DNA of 64,000 nt from NCBI RefSeq assembly GCF_002797755.1, contig NZ_PGFI01000011.1, positions 1,798,001 through 1,862,000 on the forward strand. The letters run 5' to 3'. Source of the stretch: Brevirhabdus pacifica. Its GTDB lineage: Bacteria > Pseudomonadota > Alphaproteobacteria > Rhodobacterales > Rhodobacteraceae. Below the pieces are notes generated by a model. That model was not told where the DNA came from. It did not search any database and was given only the letters and a program-made list of their open reading frames with translations. Below, piece by piece: positions 1 through 9,600 of the stretch. Numbering within the stretch: position 1 is the stretch's first letter; every line of letters begins with the position of its first letter. A program made the position numbers and the translations under genes.

Positions 1-2
1 CC

Positions 3-1253
3 TTCGGGATGCGCCGGGTCCATGGCGAGGCGGTGCCGATGACCTGTGAGGAGGCCGCCAGCTACCAGGCGCTGAAGGCCGAATACGATGCGCTTGAGGC
101 GGAGCATGCGGAGGCCGACGAGCTGCCCGACGAGGTCGATACCCGGTTGGGCGAAATCGAGGACGCGATGGAGGCGTTTGAGGCGCGTCCGATCCGGTTC
201 GAGGCGGACGACCTCGCGCTGGCAGGAGCCTTCGTCAGCATCGACAGCTCCGGGCGGCTGCGGGTCGAGCGGGGCTACGTGCGGCCCGAAGATGAGCCGC
301 TCGAGGAGGTAGAGGACACCGGCGAGGTCGCACCGCAAGCGGCGCAGGTCGAGGACACCGACGACACTGTCGCGTCTATTGCGGACGACGAGGAAGAGGA
401 TGACGGCCTCAAACCGCTCTCCGACCGCCTCGTCATGGAACTGACGGCCCATCGCACCCTGGCCTTGCGCAATGCGCTGGCCCAGGACCCGCAGGTCGCC
501 TTCCTCGCGGCGCTGCACGCGATGGTCCTGCGGCTCTTCTATCGCTACGCCGTCGACAGCTGCGTCGAGATCGAACCGCGCAACGCAGGTTTCGGATCGC
601 AGGTGCCCGGCCTCGGCGACACGGCCTATGCGCAAGCCATCGAACAGCGCCACGAGACGTGGGCACGCAACCTTCCGAAAGCGCCCGAAGACCTCTGGGA
701 GGTACTCACCGAGTTCGACAGCTGCAGCCGCGAGGCGCTCTTCGCCCAGTGCGTGGCAATGAGCGTGAATGCCGTCCACGACCCCTACCAGCGCCGCCCG
801 CGCGCCATCGCGCATGCGGATGTGCTGGCCGGGACCGTCGGGCTCGACATGGCCAAAGCGGGCTGGACGGCCACGGGTGACAGCTACCTCGGTCGCGTGA
901 CCAAGGCGCGCATCCTCGAGGCCGTGAGCGAGGCGAAGGGCGAGGACGCCGCCGACCGCATCGCGGGCCTGAAGAAGGCCGAGATGGTGACCGCCGCCGA
1001 GGACCTGCTCTCCGCCACCGGCTGGCTGCCGGACCCGCTACGCACACCGCGGCTGCCGGAAGAGGACGCTCCGGAGATCGAACTGGTCGACGATGCGGAC
1101 AGCGCCGATGGAGAACCTTCGGACGACGATCCTGAAAGCGGCGAAGCGCAATCGGCGGAAAACGGCGGCGAACCGGCTATCGGAGATTCCGACCCCATGG
1201 AGGAAGATGATCCCGTCGCCGGTGACGCTTTCGCCCGGACAGCCGCCGAGTGA
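3..1253 (+). CDS. ParB/RepB/Spo0J-like partition protein, C-terminal part (5' cut by window edge)
   Basis: The reading frame is open from the first bases, so the N-terminal ParB nuclease/HTH part lies outside the window. What remains is about 415 residues: a charged coiled-coil-like stretch (roughly 20-65), an acidic linker rich in Glu/Asp (about 95-135), a helical domain (about 140-340), and a very acidic tail. This layout matches the long ParB-like proteins of alphaproteobacterial conjugative elements, where they lie upstream of Toprim, DUF2493 and DUF736 genes as here. A role in partition or maintenance is inferred from that family, because the defining ParB motifs are not visible in this fragment. 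An apparent ATG at position 9 is probably internal. Confidence 0.7.
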   Translation, partial: FGMRRVHGEAVPMTCEEAASYQALKAEYDALEAEHAEADELPDEVDTRLGEIEDAMEAFEARPIRFEADDLALAGAFVSIDSSGRLRVERGYVRPEDEPLEEVEDTGEVAPQAAQVEDTDDTVASIADDEEEDDGLKPLSDRLVMELTAHRTLALRNALAQDPQVAFLAALHAMVLRLFYRYAVDSCVEIEPRNAGFGSQVPGLGDTAYAQAIEQRHETWARNLPKAPEDLWEVLTEFDSCSREALFAQCVAMSVNAVHDPYQRRPRAIAHADVLAGTVGLDMAKAGWTATGDSYLGRVTKARILEAVSEAKGEDAADRIAGLKKAEMVTAAEDLLSATGWLPDPLRTPRLPEEDAPEIELVDDADSADGEPSDDDPESGEAQSAENGGEPAIGDSDPMEEDDPVAGDAFARTAAE

Positions 1254-1298
1254 CCTTCGAGCAGGTCAGAGCTCCTTCCCCCGAGTTCCGGCAACCGG

Positions 1299-1327
1299 GG
1301 TCCGCCAGAAATGGCGGGCCCCTTTTT
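1299..1327 (+). terminator. Rho-independent terminator between ParB-like and Toprim genes
   Basis: A stem CCGCCA (1302-1307) and TGGCGG (1312-1317) closes on a GAAA tetraloop. Two more G-C pairs and one G-U extend the stem at its base, and five T follow at 1323-1327. It lies 50-70 bases after the ParB-like stop and just before the Toprim ribosome binding site, so it may end the upstream transcript or attenuate read-through. Confidence 0.75.
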
Positions 1328-1352
1328 CTATCCACGACAGGAGGCACAAAGC

Positions 1353-2396
1353 ATGCACAGCCCCGCCGCCAACATCGCCCGCCGCCTGGCCGAGGATGCC
1401 GAGGCCGTCTGCCGTCACTACCTCACGAACGGGCGCAAACAGGGCCGCTACTGGATCGTAGGCGATGTGCAGAATACGCCGGGCCGCAGCCTCTACGTTC
1501 GGCTGACCGGTCCGAACTCCGGCCTTGGTGCGGCTGGCAAGTGGACCGATTCCGCAACCGGGCAGCACGGAGACCTTCTGGACCTTATCGCCCTGAACAT
1601 GGGGATCACCACCCTGAGGGACACGCTGGACGAAGCGCGCAGGTTTCTCAGCCTGCCGCAGACGGACAGGCACCGCGCCAACAATTCGCCAGCCTCTCGC
1701 GGCTCACCCGAGGCCGCGCGGCGGCTCTGGGCCATGGGCCAGCCAATGTCGGGCACCTTGGCGGAACGCTATCTCGCAGGGCGCGGCCTCACCGGGCTGG
1801 GCCATCACGACAACTTCCGGTTTCACCCGAACTGCTTCTACTGGCGTGAGGATCACGCGTTGACAGACCCGCCTGAGACCTGGCCTGCCCTACTCGCCAA
1901 GGTGACGGACCTCGACGGAAGGCTCACGGGCCTGCATCGCACCTGGCTTGACCCCGCCACTGCGGACAAGGCCCCGGTCAATCCACCGCGCAAGGCGATG
2001 GGCAATCTCCTCGGCCATGGGGTTCGCATCGGTAAACCGGTCAGCGTGCTGGCCGCAGGCGAAGGGCTGGAGACTATGCTCGCCCTGCATATGGCCCTGC
2101 CGAAGCTTCCTGTCATTGCGGCCCTGTCCGCCAACCATCTCGCAGCCCTGCAGCTGCCGGCCGATCTTCGCCGCCTATACATCGCCGTTGATGCCGATCC
2201 GGCAGGCCTGTCCGCCGCGGACCAACTGGCGTTTCGGGCCAGACAGGTCGGGATCGACGCGATCCACCTCTCCCCCCGTCTCGGCGATTTCAATGACGAT
2301 CTGCGAGCCTCTGGCCGCGACGCGTTGCGCGCGCATCTGCGTCCGCAACTGGCGCCCGAAGATGCCGTGACCTTCCACGACCACGCCATCGATTGA
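1353..2396 (+). CDS. Toprim domain protein (DUF7146/primase-helicase-like) of conjugative element
   Basis: This 347-residue protein carries a Toprim fold in its C-terminal half. The conserved Glu lies in AAGEGLE (about 234-240) and the metal-binding Asp pair in VDADPAG (about 279-285). The N-terminal half resembles the DUF7146 region of plasmid and ICE primase-like proteins and has no zinc finger that I can see. The start at 1353 is chosen because AGGAGG at 1339-1344 sits 8 bases upstream; an in-frame ATG at 1311 falls inside the terminator stem. It probably takes part in element replication or transfer-strand priming, an inference from family and context. Confidence 0.8.
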   Translation: MHSPAANIARRLAEDAEAVCRHYLTNGRKQGRYWIVGDVQNTPGRSLYVRLTGPNSGLGAAGKWTDSATGQHGDLLDLIALNMGITTLRDTLDEARRFLSLPQTDRHRANNSPASRGSPEAARRLWAMGQPMSGTLAERYLAGRGLTGLGHHDNFRFHPNCFYWREDHALTDPPETWPALLAKVTDLDGRLTGLHRTWLDPATADKAPVNPPRKAMGNLLGHGVRIGKPVSVLAAGEGLETMLALHMALPKLPVIAALSANHLAALQLPADLRRLYIAVDADPAGLSAADQLAFRARQVGIDAIHLSPRLGDFNDDLRASGRDALRAHLRPQLAPEDAVTFHDHAID

Positions 2397-2647
2397 TCGG
2401 AGTCGGCGCAGTCGGCCAGCGCCTCCGTGATCAGAGCCACGCCTTCCGGCCTTCCGAGAGCGGGCAAAACGGAGCAGAGCCCGGACGGGCCCGCAACGGC
2501 CATGGCCGTCCTCCGCTGCGCTCCGGTTCCACCCCATCGCGTGGGCGCGACGGGGACCCCTGAGAATGCAGACCCGTCCGGCCCCCGCTTTTCCGTTGCC
2601 CGGGAAGGCCGCGAGAGGCGCGGTCTTCGACAACCGGAGACGACATC
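2397..2647 (+). other. Intergenic leader upstream of the DUF2493 gene
   Basis: I found no convincing gene in these 251 bases. The 13-mer GCCGTCCTCCGCT at 2505-2517 recurs at 4668-4680, upstream of the DUF736 gene, within a longer similar stretch of about 18 matches in 20. It may be a shared leader or regulatory element of the two genes. Confidence 0.3.
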
Positions 2648-3574
2648 ATGACCGACACACATCTTCAAACCCGATCCTCCACCGCCGTTGTGCTCGAGGA
2701 ACTGCAGCTCTACGGCTGGCGCCCCTTCACCGACGAGCCCGATCCCCGCCCCTTGCCGGAACCCGACGCCATTCGCACCGCCGTCGTCGACATTTTCGAC
2801 GCGCTCGTCTTGACGCTGTCCGACACGCGCCTAGAGCCCGACCTTGAAGACCTGCTCTGGTCCACTACGAACCTGTTTCACCGTATGGCGACGCGGACAG
2901 GCCGGGATCTCGACAGCAACGAACAGGCACAAAAACGCGCGCAGCGCGAACAGGACGGATCCGAAGTCCGCTCGGTCGAACTGGAAACCCTGATCGCGGA
3001 GGGCATCACGCTGCTCGAACGGCGCAACGCCTACGAGGCCATGCGCGATCTCGCGGCAGATCTCTTCGAGACCCATCTCGGCCAGACCTGGCACCCAAGG
3101 GCCGGCAGCCATGTGAACCGCCGCACACTAACCGCCTCATTGATCGACAGTCGGGACCACCTGGCCGCAAAACGCCGCGCCGATCTGGAACCGCTCCTGC
3201 CGCAGGGCACGAAGATCGCCTTTAGCGGCGGGCTCGACTGCAACGATCACACGGCCATCTGGGCGGCCCTCGACCGCGTCCACGCGAAACACGCCGATAT
3301 GGTCCTGCTGCACGGCGGCGCGCCACGCGGGGCCGAACGCATCGCCGCTGGCTGGGCCGACAACCGCAGCGTGACGCAGATCGTCTTCAAGCCCGACTGG
3401 ACGCGGCATGGAAAGTCGGCGCCCTTCAAGCGCAACGATCAGTTGCTCGATACCCTGCCCATCGGCCTCATTGTCTTCCCGGGCTCCGGCATCACCGAAA
3501 ATCTCGCCGACAAGGCCCGCGCGATGGGCATTCCCCTCTTCGACTTCCGGCCGAAAGCCGCCCCACCGGCATGA
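2648..3574 (+). CDS. DUF2493 (SLOG superfamily) protein
   Basis: This 308-residue protein has the DUF2493 Rossmann-like domain in its C-terminal third (about residues 188-303). Its signature stretches are FSGGLD, LLHGGAPRGAE and VFPGSGITENL, the Gly-rich nucleotide-binding pattern of the YspA/SLOG group. The N-terminal two thirds are helical and charged with no motif I recognise. DUF2493 genes are standard accessory genes in the same elements as DUF736 and the Toprim protein, and their function is unknown. SLOG domains generally bind nucleotides or nucleotide-derived ligands. The start follows GGAGACG a few bases upstream. Confidence 0.82.
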   Translation: MTDTHLQTRSSTAVVLEELQLYGWRPFTDEPDPRPLPEPDAIRTAVVDIFDALVLTLSDTRLEPDLEDLLWSTTNLFHRMATRTGRDLDSNEQAQKRAQREQDGSEVRSVELETLIAEGITLLERRNAYEAMRDLAADLFETHLGQTWHPRAGSHVNRRTLTASLIDSRDHLAAKRRADLEPLLPQGTKIAFSGGLDCNDHTAIWAALDRVHAKHADMVLLHGGAPRGAERIAAGWADNRSVTQIVFKPDWTRHGKSAPFKRNDQLLDTLPIGLIVFPGSGITENLADKARAMGIPLFDFRPKAAPPA

Positions 3575-3593
3575 CCAGATTTCCGCCGACGCA

Positions 3594-3623
3594 CGCCCCG
3601 GACTCTCCCGGGGCGCGCCGTTT
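3594..3623 (+). terminator. Rho-independent terminator after the DUF2493 gene
   Basis: Eight-base-pair stem CGCCCCGG (3594-3601) and CCGGGGCG (3608-3615) with a 6-base loop, followed a few bases later by TTTT (3620-3623). It begins 20 bases after the DUF2493 stop. Confidence 0.7.
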
Positions 3624-3692
3624 TCTGCTATGATCCGCCCGTGCCAGTGGAGGAGGTGGCGGCGCGATCCTTGTTCTCGAAAGGAGTGCCTC

Positions 3693-4145
3693 ATGTTTTT
3701 CTCCACCCTCTTCACGCTGTTCGGCCTTGGTGCCCTCTGCTGGATCCTGTTCAACCTGGCTGTCTACGCCCTGCCCTTCGCGATCGGGCTGACGTCCGGC
3801 ATGTATCTGTATGAAACGGGCCAAGGCGTTTTCCTGTCGATCATTGCGGGCCTCTTCATCGGCGGCTTCGTCGCCGCTCTCGGAGAATTCGCCTTTGACC
3901 GCATCCGTTGGGCCCCGCTCAAACTCGCCATCGGTCTGATCTACGCGGTCCCCGCGGGTATCGCCGGATTTCATGCGGCAAAGGGTCTTGCCGAATTCGG
4001 CAGCGCGGGCGCTGCGACCATCACCCTCCTGTCTTGGCTGGGCGCGCTCATTATCGGCTGTACAGCTTGGGCGCGGGTATCGGGCTGGTCCGAGGTCAAC
4101 GCCATGTCAGACCCGCATCCGCACAGGTCTTTCGACGAACACTGA
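3693..4145 (+). CDS. Small multi-pass membrane protein, unknown function
   Basis: A 150-residue protein with about four hydrophobic segments (roughly 2-30, 40-64, 75-95 and 105-128), ending in a polar His-rich tail. The start at 3693 follows AAGGAG at 3681-3686 with 6-base spacing. I recognise no family. It lies alone between a terminator and the DUF736 leader, on the same strand as the other element genes. Being an inner-membrane protein is well supported; its role is unknown. Confidence 0.65.
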   Translation: MFFSTLFTLFGLGALCWILFNLAVYALPFAIGLTSGMYLYETGQGVFLSIIAGLFIGGFVAALGEFAFDRIRWAPLKLAIGLIYAVPAGIAGFHAAKGLAEFGSAGAATITLLSWLGALIIGCTAWARVSGWSEVNAMSDPHPHRSFDEH

Positions 4146-4785
4146 ACGCCCTGTGAAGCTTGCGCCGGTGCGTGCCGTCAGCCACATCGTCAGCGTGCGC
4201 CGCAACCGATTGCTGAAAAAGGTCTCGATGCTCGCCGTCACCGCAGCGTTGCGGCTCGGCAGGACCAGCTGAGCAAAGCCAGATCGCCAAAACCCACATT
4301 GTAGCGCATGGCCCCGGTCGCGTATGCACTTGGATCGCCGGCAGACCGAACGACACGGCAGACAAACACAGACACGGCGAGAGGGGGCAATCCCGGAGTA
4401 CCGAAGCACGTTCGGGACATGCACCGTTTCCGCCTGCACGCTAAAACCTGTCTTTGCACGACGTCCGCTGCCGGGGTCTTGCGCGATCCAGAGGTAGCCT
4501 GTCACCCCCTCTTCCATGGCATGACGCCACGCGTCCCTTGCGGGCCTCTCAGCGGCTGATCTGACCGGGATCGGCTGACGCCTCGACCGCCTTGAACGCA
4601 ACAGCGCGTCCGGACTTTCTTCCCCTGGCGGACGCCATTCCTCGCGCGGCAAGAAAGACCGGCCTTGCCGTCCTCCGCTGGCGCTTCGGGCCACAGGGGC
4701 TGCGTCGGCGGATCGCCCCGGTCCTGACGATCGCCATCGAGGCCGCGAAGGGCGCGGGCTCGGACAAGCCAAAAGGAGATATGAC
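4146..4785. other. 640-base stretch without a convincing gene
   Basis: Frames are open here on both strands, but their products are Arg/Ser/Pro-rich and look like GC-driven artefacts. A minus-strand frame around 4440-4560 has a mildly protein-like passage (a DAWRHAMEEGVTGYLWIAQDPG-type run, quoted here in part) and could be a gene remnant. The last part (4660-4785) resembles the leader at 2500-2647 and ends in the strong ribosome binding site AAAAGGAGA of the DUF736 gene. Confidence 0.35.
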
Positions 4786-5124
4786 ATGGCCACCATCGGA
4801 ACCTTCAAGAAGACCGGCAGCGAATACGTCGGCGAAATCGTCACCCTCAGCGTTCAGGCGAAAGCCGTCCGCATCGTCCCCGAGGACAGCACCCCGAACG
4901 ACAACGCCCCTTCCCACCGCGTCTTTGTCGGCCGTGCCGAGATCGGCGCCGCCTGGTCCAAGCGCTCGACCGAGGGCCGCGACTACCTGAGCCTCAAGCT
5001 CGACGACCCGAGCTTCACGCAGCCAATCTACGCCAACCTCTTCGACGACACGGTGGTCGAAGGCGGCGAAGAGACCTTCAGCCTCATCTGGTCGCGCCCC
5101 AACACCCGCCGCAACGGCGACTGA
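4786..5124 (+). CDS. DUF736 family protein
   Basis: A 112-residue protein covering the whole DUF736 domain. It begins MATIGTFKK, followed by strand-rich sequence ending in LSLKLDDPSF...IYANLF. The family is confined largely to alphaproteobacterial plasmids and ICEs, close to relaxase and trb genes. Its function is not established. AAAAGGAGA 8 bases upstream fixes the start. A GC-rich hairpin follows the stop, so it is probably the last gene of its transcript. Confidence 0.88.
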   Translation: MATIGTFKKTGSEYVGEIVTLSVQAKAVRIVPEDSTPNDNAPSHRVFVGRAEIGAAWSKRSTEGRDYLSLKLDDPSFTQPIYANLFDDTVVEGGEETFSLIWSRPNTRRNGD

Positions 5125-5134
5125 CAGCAGACCG

Positions 5135-5159
5135 CCCCGCCCGGGATCGCCGGGCGGGG
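5135..5159 (+). terminator. Strong hairpin after the DUF736 gene
   Basis: Perfect 10-base-pair stem CCCCGCCCGG (5135-5144) and CCGGGCGGGG (5150-5159) with a 5-base loop, 11 bases after the DUF736 stop codon. No clean T-run follows, so termination is likely but not of the classical form. Confidence 0.6.
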
Positions 5160-5478
5160 TGCGCTTTGCTCTCGGTGGTTTGGCAACGAGCGGCTTGGAG
5201 TCACATTTGAAGCTGACAAGTCCGGACTCTCAATGCCCTGCTTGGATGCTGCGGTTGCAGCCCGCAAAGCCGACATTAGAGTTGCTACGCACTGGCGGGC
5301 GTAGGGCGAGTGTGCACTGTCCCTGGTACTTCTTGACTCCAACCTAACACATTCGACAATCTGTCGGTGCGTCCAGAGCACAAGGCAGCGCCGGACGCCT
5401 CGCTTCACGTCTGCCGATAAGAACCCGGCACCGGACCATTCCGGGGAAGGCCGAGACACCCTTGCACTGGAGAGCAAG
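5160..5478. other. Intergenic region before the HNH gene
   Basis: About 320 bases with no convincing gene. Its base composition is more mixed than the flanking element genes. The DUF736 hairpin bounds it on the left and the HNH gene on the right. It probably marks the left edge of the first cargo block, but I see no flanking repeat that proves an insertion. Confidence 0.4.
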
Positions 5479-6474
5479 ATGCCATCCTCGAAAACGCCTA
5501 TGGGCGAGCATGACCACCTGCTGGAGATCTACGAAACGGAAGTCGAGGTCGAATATCGCGGCGAGCGATACTGCGTCCGTGACAACGGCGCAGTCTATCG
5601 ACTGAACGAATTCCGGAAACGCCCCCGTCCGCTTGACAAAACATGGACCTTCGGACGCCAAAACCTCACGACCGGCTATCACCTTCTGGCCGGTGTGCCG
5701 ATCCACCGCATTGTTTGCAGCGCCTTCAACGGTCCGCCACCCTCTGATCATCATGTTGTCGATCACATCGACACCAACAGGGCGAATAACAGGCCCGAGA
5801 ACCTACGCTGGCTCACTAGGCTTGAAAACGCACTCCTGAACGAAATCACCGCACGCCGCATTGAGCTGGCCTATGGTTCGATAGAAGCGTTTCTCGAAGA
5901 TCCGTCCAGACCCATTAACGAAACGTCCTTTCCCGATATCTCATGGATGCGGACTGTGACCAAGGAAGAAGGTGCCAAAACCAAGTCTCGTTTCGAGGCG
6001 TGGGCGAAGAGCGGATCGGTCCCAAGCGGAGGCGCAATCGGCGAGTGGCTGCACGGCACCCGTGAGCGAGCTGACTTCGAGCCGGAGCCGGAAGAGTATG
6101 AAAGCCTGACACCATCGGCGATCCAAGTGAAGTGGAAGGTCCCGACCGAGTTTCCCGGATGCCCAGAGGCGGTCTCGGAAGATGGTTTGGAGCGATACGC
6201 TCAGAACCTCCGGTTCGGCGGGGTCTTCGCCCGGAACGATATCTACCAGAGCTTGGTCGTTCAGTGCGCCCTCGTCGAAGACGGGCTGGTAGTTCTTACC
6301 CGTGCTGCGGAAGCTGACGCGATCAAGGACTGGGCTGTCGCCATGATTACGATCCGTGGTGAGCTGTTCGTTCACCGCAGCGAGCATCAGTATTTCACGC
6401 TTCAGGGAGCGCTGAAGACCTTCTGCGAGCTGACCGGCGAGAGTTTGGAGGACAGCATCGACGACTATACGTGA
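5479..6474 (+). CDS. HNH endonuclease-domain protein with unknown C-terminal region
   Basis: A 331-residue protein. Residues about 55-120 resemble the phage/homing type HNH_3 nuclease: an IHRIVCSAFNG core, then VVDHIDTNRANNRPENLRW, with the DHID catalytic His and the NN..NLRW asparagines. The remaining 200 residues match nothing I recognise; they include two acidic patches and no membrane segment. It is convergent with the 1,263-residue protein gene, with 131 bases between the stops. It could be a phage-derived nuclease, a homing-type element or part of a defence module. The nuclease assignment is firm and the role is open. Confidence 0.7.
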   Translation: MPSSKTPMGEHDHLLEIYETEVEVEYRGERYCVRDNGAVYRLNEFRKRPRPLDKTWTFGRQNLTTGYHLLAGVPIHRIVCSAFNGPPPSDHHVVDHIDTNRANNRPENLRWLTRLENALLNEITARRIELAYGSIEAFLEDPSRPINETSFPDISWMRTVTKEEGAKTKSRFEAWAKSGSVPSGGAIGEWLHGTRERADFEPEPEEYESLTPSAIQVKWKVPTEFPGCPEAVSEDGLERYAQNLRFGGVFARNDIYQSLVVQCALVEDGLVVLTRAAEADAIKDWAVAMITIRGELFVHRSEHQYFTLQGALKTFCELTGESLEDSIDDYT

Positions 6475-6605
6475 AGGGCGCACCATGCATCTTGGTGTAT
6501 TTGTCAGGCCAGCTCAAATGCCGGGCCGGCCGAAACCTGACCTTCGCCCTAGCTTCCAAATGCTGCAGCGCTACTCTCGTAAAGCTGTCATCGGATTGCT
6601 CCGTA

Positions 6606-9600
6606 TCAAGGATGCCAGCGTTCGCCCACTGCCGCCTGCTCGTCTTCTCGACGGGCATCCCATTCATACCCTTCTGCAATGGATATGAGGCTTTCCGACA
6701 ACCGGGGGTGGGAATTACCATATCTAGCTGCCAAGTCTCGATAACGCTCTGCAAGTCTGCGCTCTTGCTCTCCGCCATCATAGGGGCTGCGCGTGGTTAC
6801 ACCTCGTGCATTTCTGACCCCCATACCAAACCGTTCCCTTAGTCCAGCGTGTTCAGAGCGATCTAAAAAATCCAAGATGACGTCAGGCAACCAGTCATCC
6901 CATGGCCGTCTCCTCGCCATTCGTGCCAGCAAAGCCCCAAAATGGATTTCAGCTACTTCCTTGCGGTCAGCTTCCGCCGCAAGTCGAAGGGCGCTATCTG
7001 CCCATGTGGTGAATTCATCCGGAGACACTACGCCGTTCTCATCGCATCCGGGAACTCTTTTCCAACCCTCCAGAGAGTGATAGGCTAGCTCGGCAAGGAA
7101 CTTGCGCCTCTCCGCCGATAGCTTTTCTCGCTCGGGTTCGTCCGCGCCATCGCGCCGATGATATTGCCAGCAGAGCAACTCAACAAAGAGATTTGGATCC
7201 CGAGAAAGCTGCCGGTGCAAAGCCAGCGTTCGCTCGTGGTCTCGATGACCGTATGAGCACAAGAGCTTGACGAAGGGCAGTTCTAGATTGGCGATTTGGT
7301 CGTCGGAGATCGCTTCGTCTTCATCGAGGAGCTGAAACACCTCATCTAGGTTGTACGAACTTGGAAAAGGCCCCTCCACTTCCTCGCCGCGAGCAACAGC
7401 TTGTAGGATATCTAGCCAACGGTTGGCTGGCAGCTTGTTCCTCCACAGAGAAACGGCTGAGAACGCTGATCTCGGCCGCTGATATTCAAGAAGCTTTGTA
7501 ACGGCGTACTCCACTTCGTCGGACGGCGTGTCATCCCAAATATGAATTGACGCCGAATTCCAAAATGCAGAAGCCACGTCTTCGCCCAAACTTTCTGCGA
7601 CCTGCCAGCCAATTGAACGACCAGGAAGGTGCTCGGCAAATCTCAGGCGCTCCACTTCACTGTTCAGAATTCCTTGTGCCTCTAGGCCAGCCACGACTGC
7701 GGCAAGGTCGATCCAACCTGCGCTCCATAGCAGTTGCCGCAGGAAAGCATTGGACTGATCATTTGCCTCGGTGCGCAGCGCAGCCGAGACCCAGTGGGTC
7801 GCCGTTTCCACTGCCGCATCTTGCGGGACCAAGACTTGAGCCACCAGTTCGGGTTGCTTCACGCTAAGCGCAAACGGAAGAACCGCTTGATCTCCCAATT
7901 GCTCCCTGATTTCATCGATGGCGTTTCGGCGGCGCTCTTCGACAAGTGCGTTTCGCTCCTGCCATGACAAGCGCCCATTTCCTTCGTCTTCCACCAGCGC
8001 ACGCCACTCAACGTGGGAATTTTCAAACAGCCAACGGTGGCGAGCAGTCGGAGACTGAGGGGACAAAGCCTCTCCCATACGCCGAAGCGCGGCTGCCAAC
8101 TGTTCGTCCTCTTCACCTTCCTGATAAGCACGAAGAACATCGCGCCGACGAAGGTTGTGCCGAAGATCAGCTTTGTCCTCATCGGTTGCTGTCGCTGACC
8201 AGCTCTCGACCTCGATGACCAAGCGAGACAGGTCATCAGAATGAATACGTGTCGCAACTTCTAACAGCTGTTCAAGCTCCAACTTTTCAAATGGAGCCAA
8301 GTCGAGAAGTAGGCGGCTAGCTTCGACCGCCGCTGCGCGGACATCCGCATTTGTCGGTGACGGCACTTCTGCATCCAGTGCTCGCCATTGCGGCCTCGCA
8401 GTGCGTGAAGCGAAACTTGGGCCACCTCCTGGAAGAAGAGAGATACAGACGTCCATCACAGCATGTCGAAACTGCCCTGACAAGCGCCGCAAGGCAGCCA
8501 TCCTTTCCGCAGCACTGAGAGCGGTGGCAGGCAGCCAAGCCCTAAACAGAGAACGGGCGGTTGATTTCGGCGAGTTTGACCAGTTGTCTTCCACCTCCAG
8601 ACGGCGAAGGCCAAAAACAATCTCAGCAACACGAGAAAAGTGGACAGGGTGCCAAGCCAAAAGTTCAAGCGCCCAAAGCAAATTGGTCCGCAAACACTCG
8701 CCACTCACCAAGCCTTCAGTGGTTCCCATGATGGCGCGTATGGCAGGTTCTGGCTCTCTAAGCTCAGCTTCAAGGCAATCAAGGAACGCAGATGGAGATG
8801 CCTCCGCCAATGTTCGTAGGTGCCCCCGAATAGAAAGCCAACGTTCTTGGTCAGCACCTTGCATCAGGGACCGAACGACTTGCGCGGCACGGTATGAAAG
8901 GTCAACTCCCAACCTGTCACCGCAGATTTCTGCACCATGAACGGATAGAATGCACAACGCGTCGCCGAGACCGGAAAGCAGGGCACCCGAAAAACTTCTC
9001 GCGTGACCCAAAACATTGGCCATGTACCACTGATCTTGAGGCAGGTCTAAGGCGGGGTCTCTATCGCCCAGCAACTCCGGCAAGAGTTGAAAGAAACGGT
9101 CCAGATCGTCTCGATCTATGTAAGGCCCTACGGCAAAAAGTGCGTCGATTTGTGATACAACGACATTCACATGCCCATAGCGAGCAATTGGTGCGTCGTT
9201 CAAAGCGAGCAGTTCGTCTCGAACTGGTTCTACTTCACCATCCAGAAAATCACCCAATAGCTGGAGAATTGTGCTGTCATCCATGTTCTCGCGCTCAACC
9301 CACGAGCCCGCCAATGCGAACGGGAGGACACGTTTTGCCGCTGCGCGATCTCTAACCCAACTAGGCCGCCGAACCTCAGGATCACCTGAGAGCTGACGCC
9401 GCAATACAGGAACAGAATGACCGACCTTGATGGAGAGGTTATCCGCGTCATCACGCGATAGCCCCATACTCTCGAGTTCAGCGCGAAAGGTATCTGAGGG
9501 GACGTGCGAAAGCAGCAGTGCCTCCCGGACGTCTAAACGACCCTTGGGATAGGCGCGGACAATGGTCAAATTTCGTCGATCACCAAAGTCCAACTCCTCC

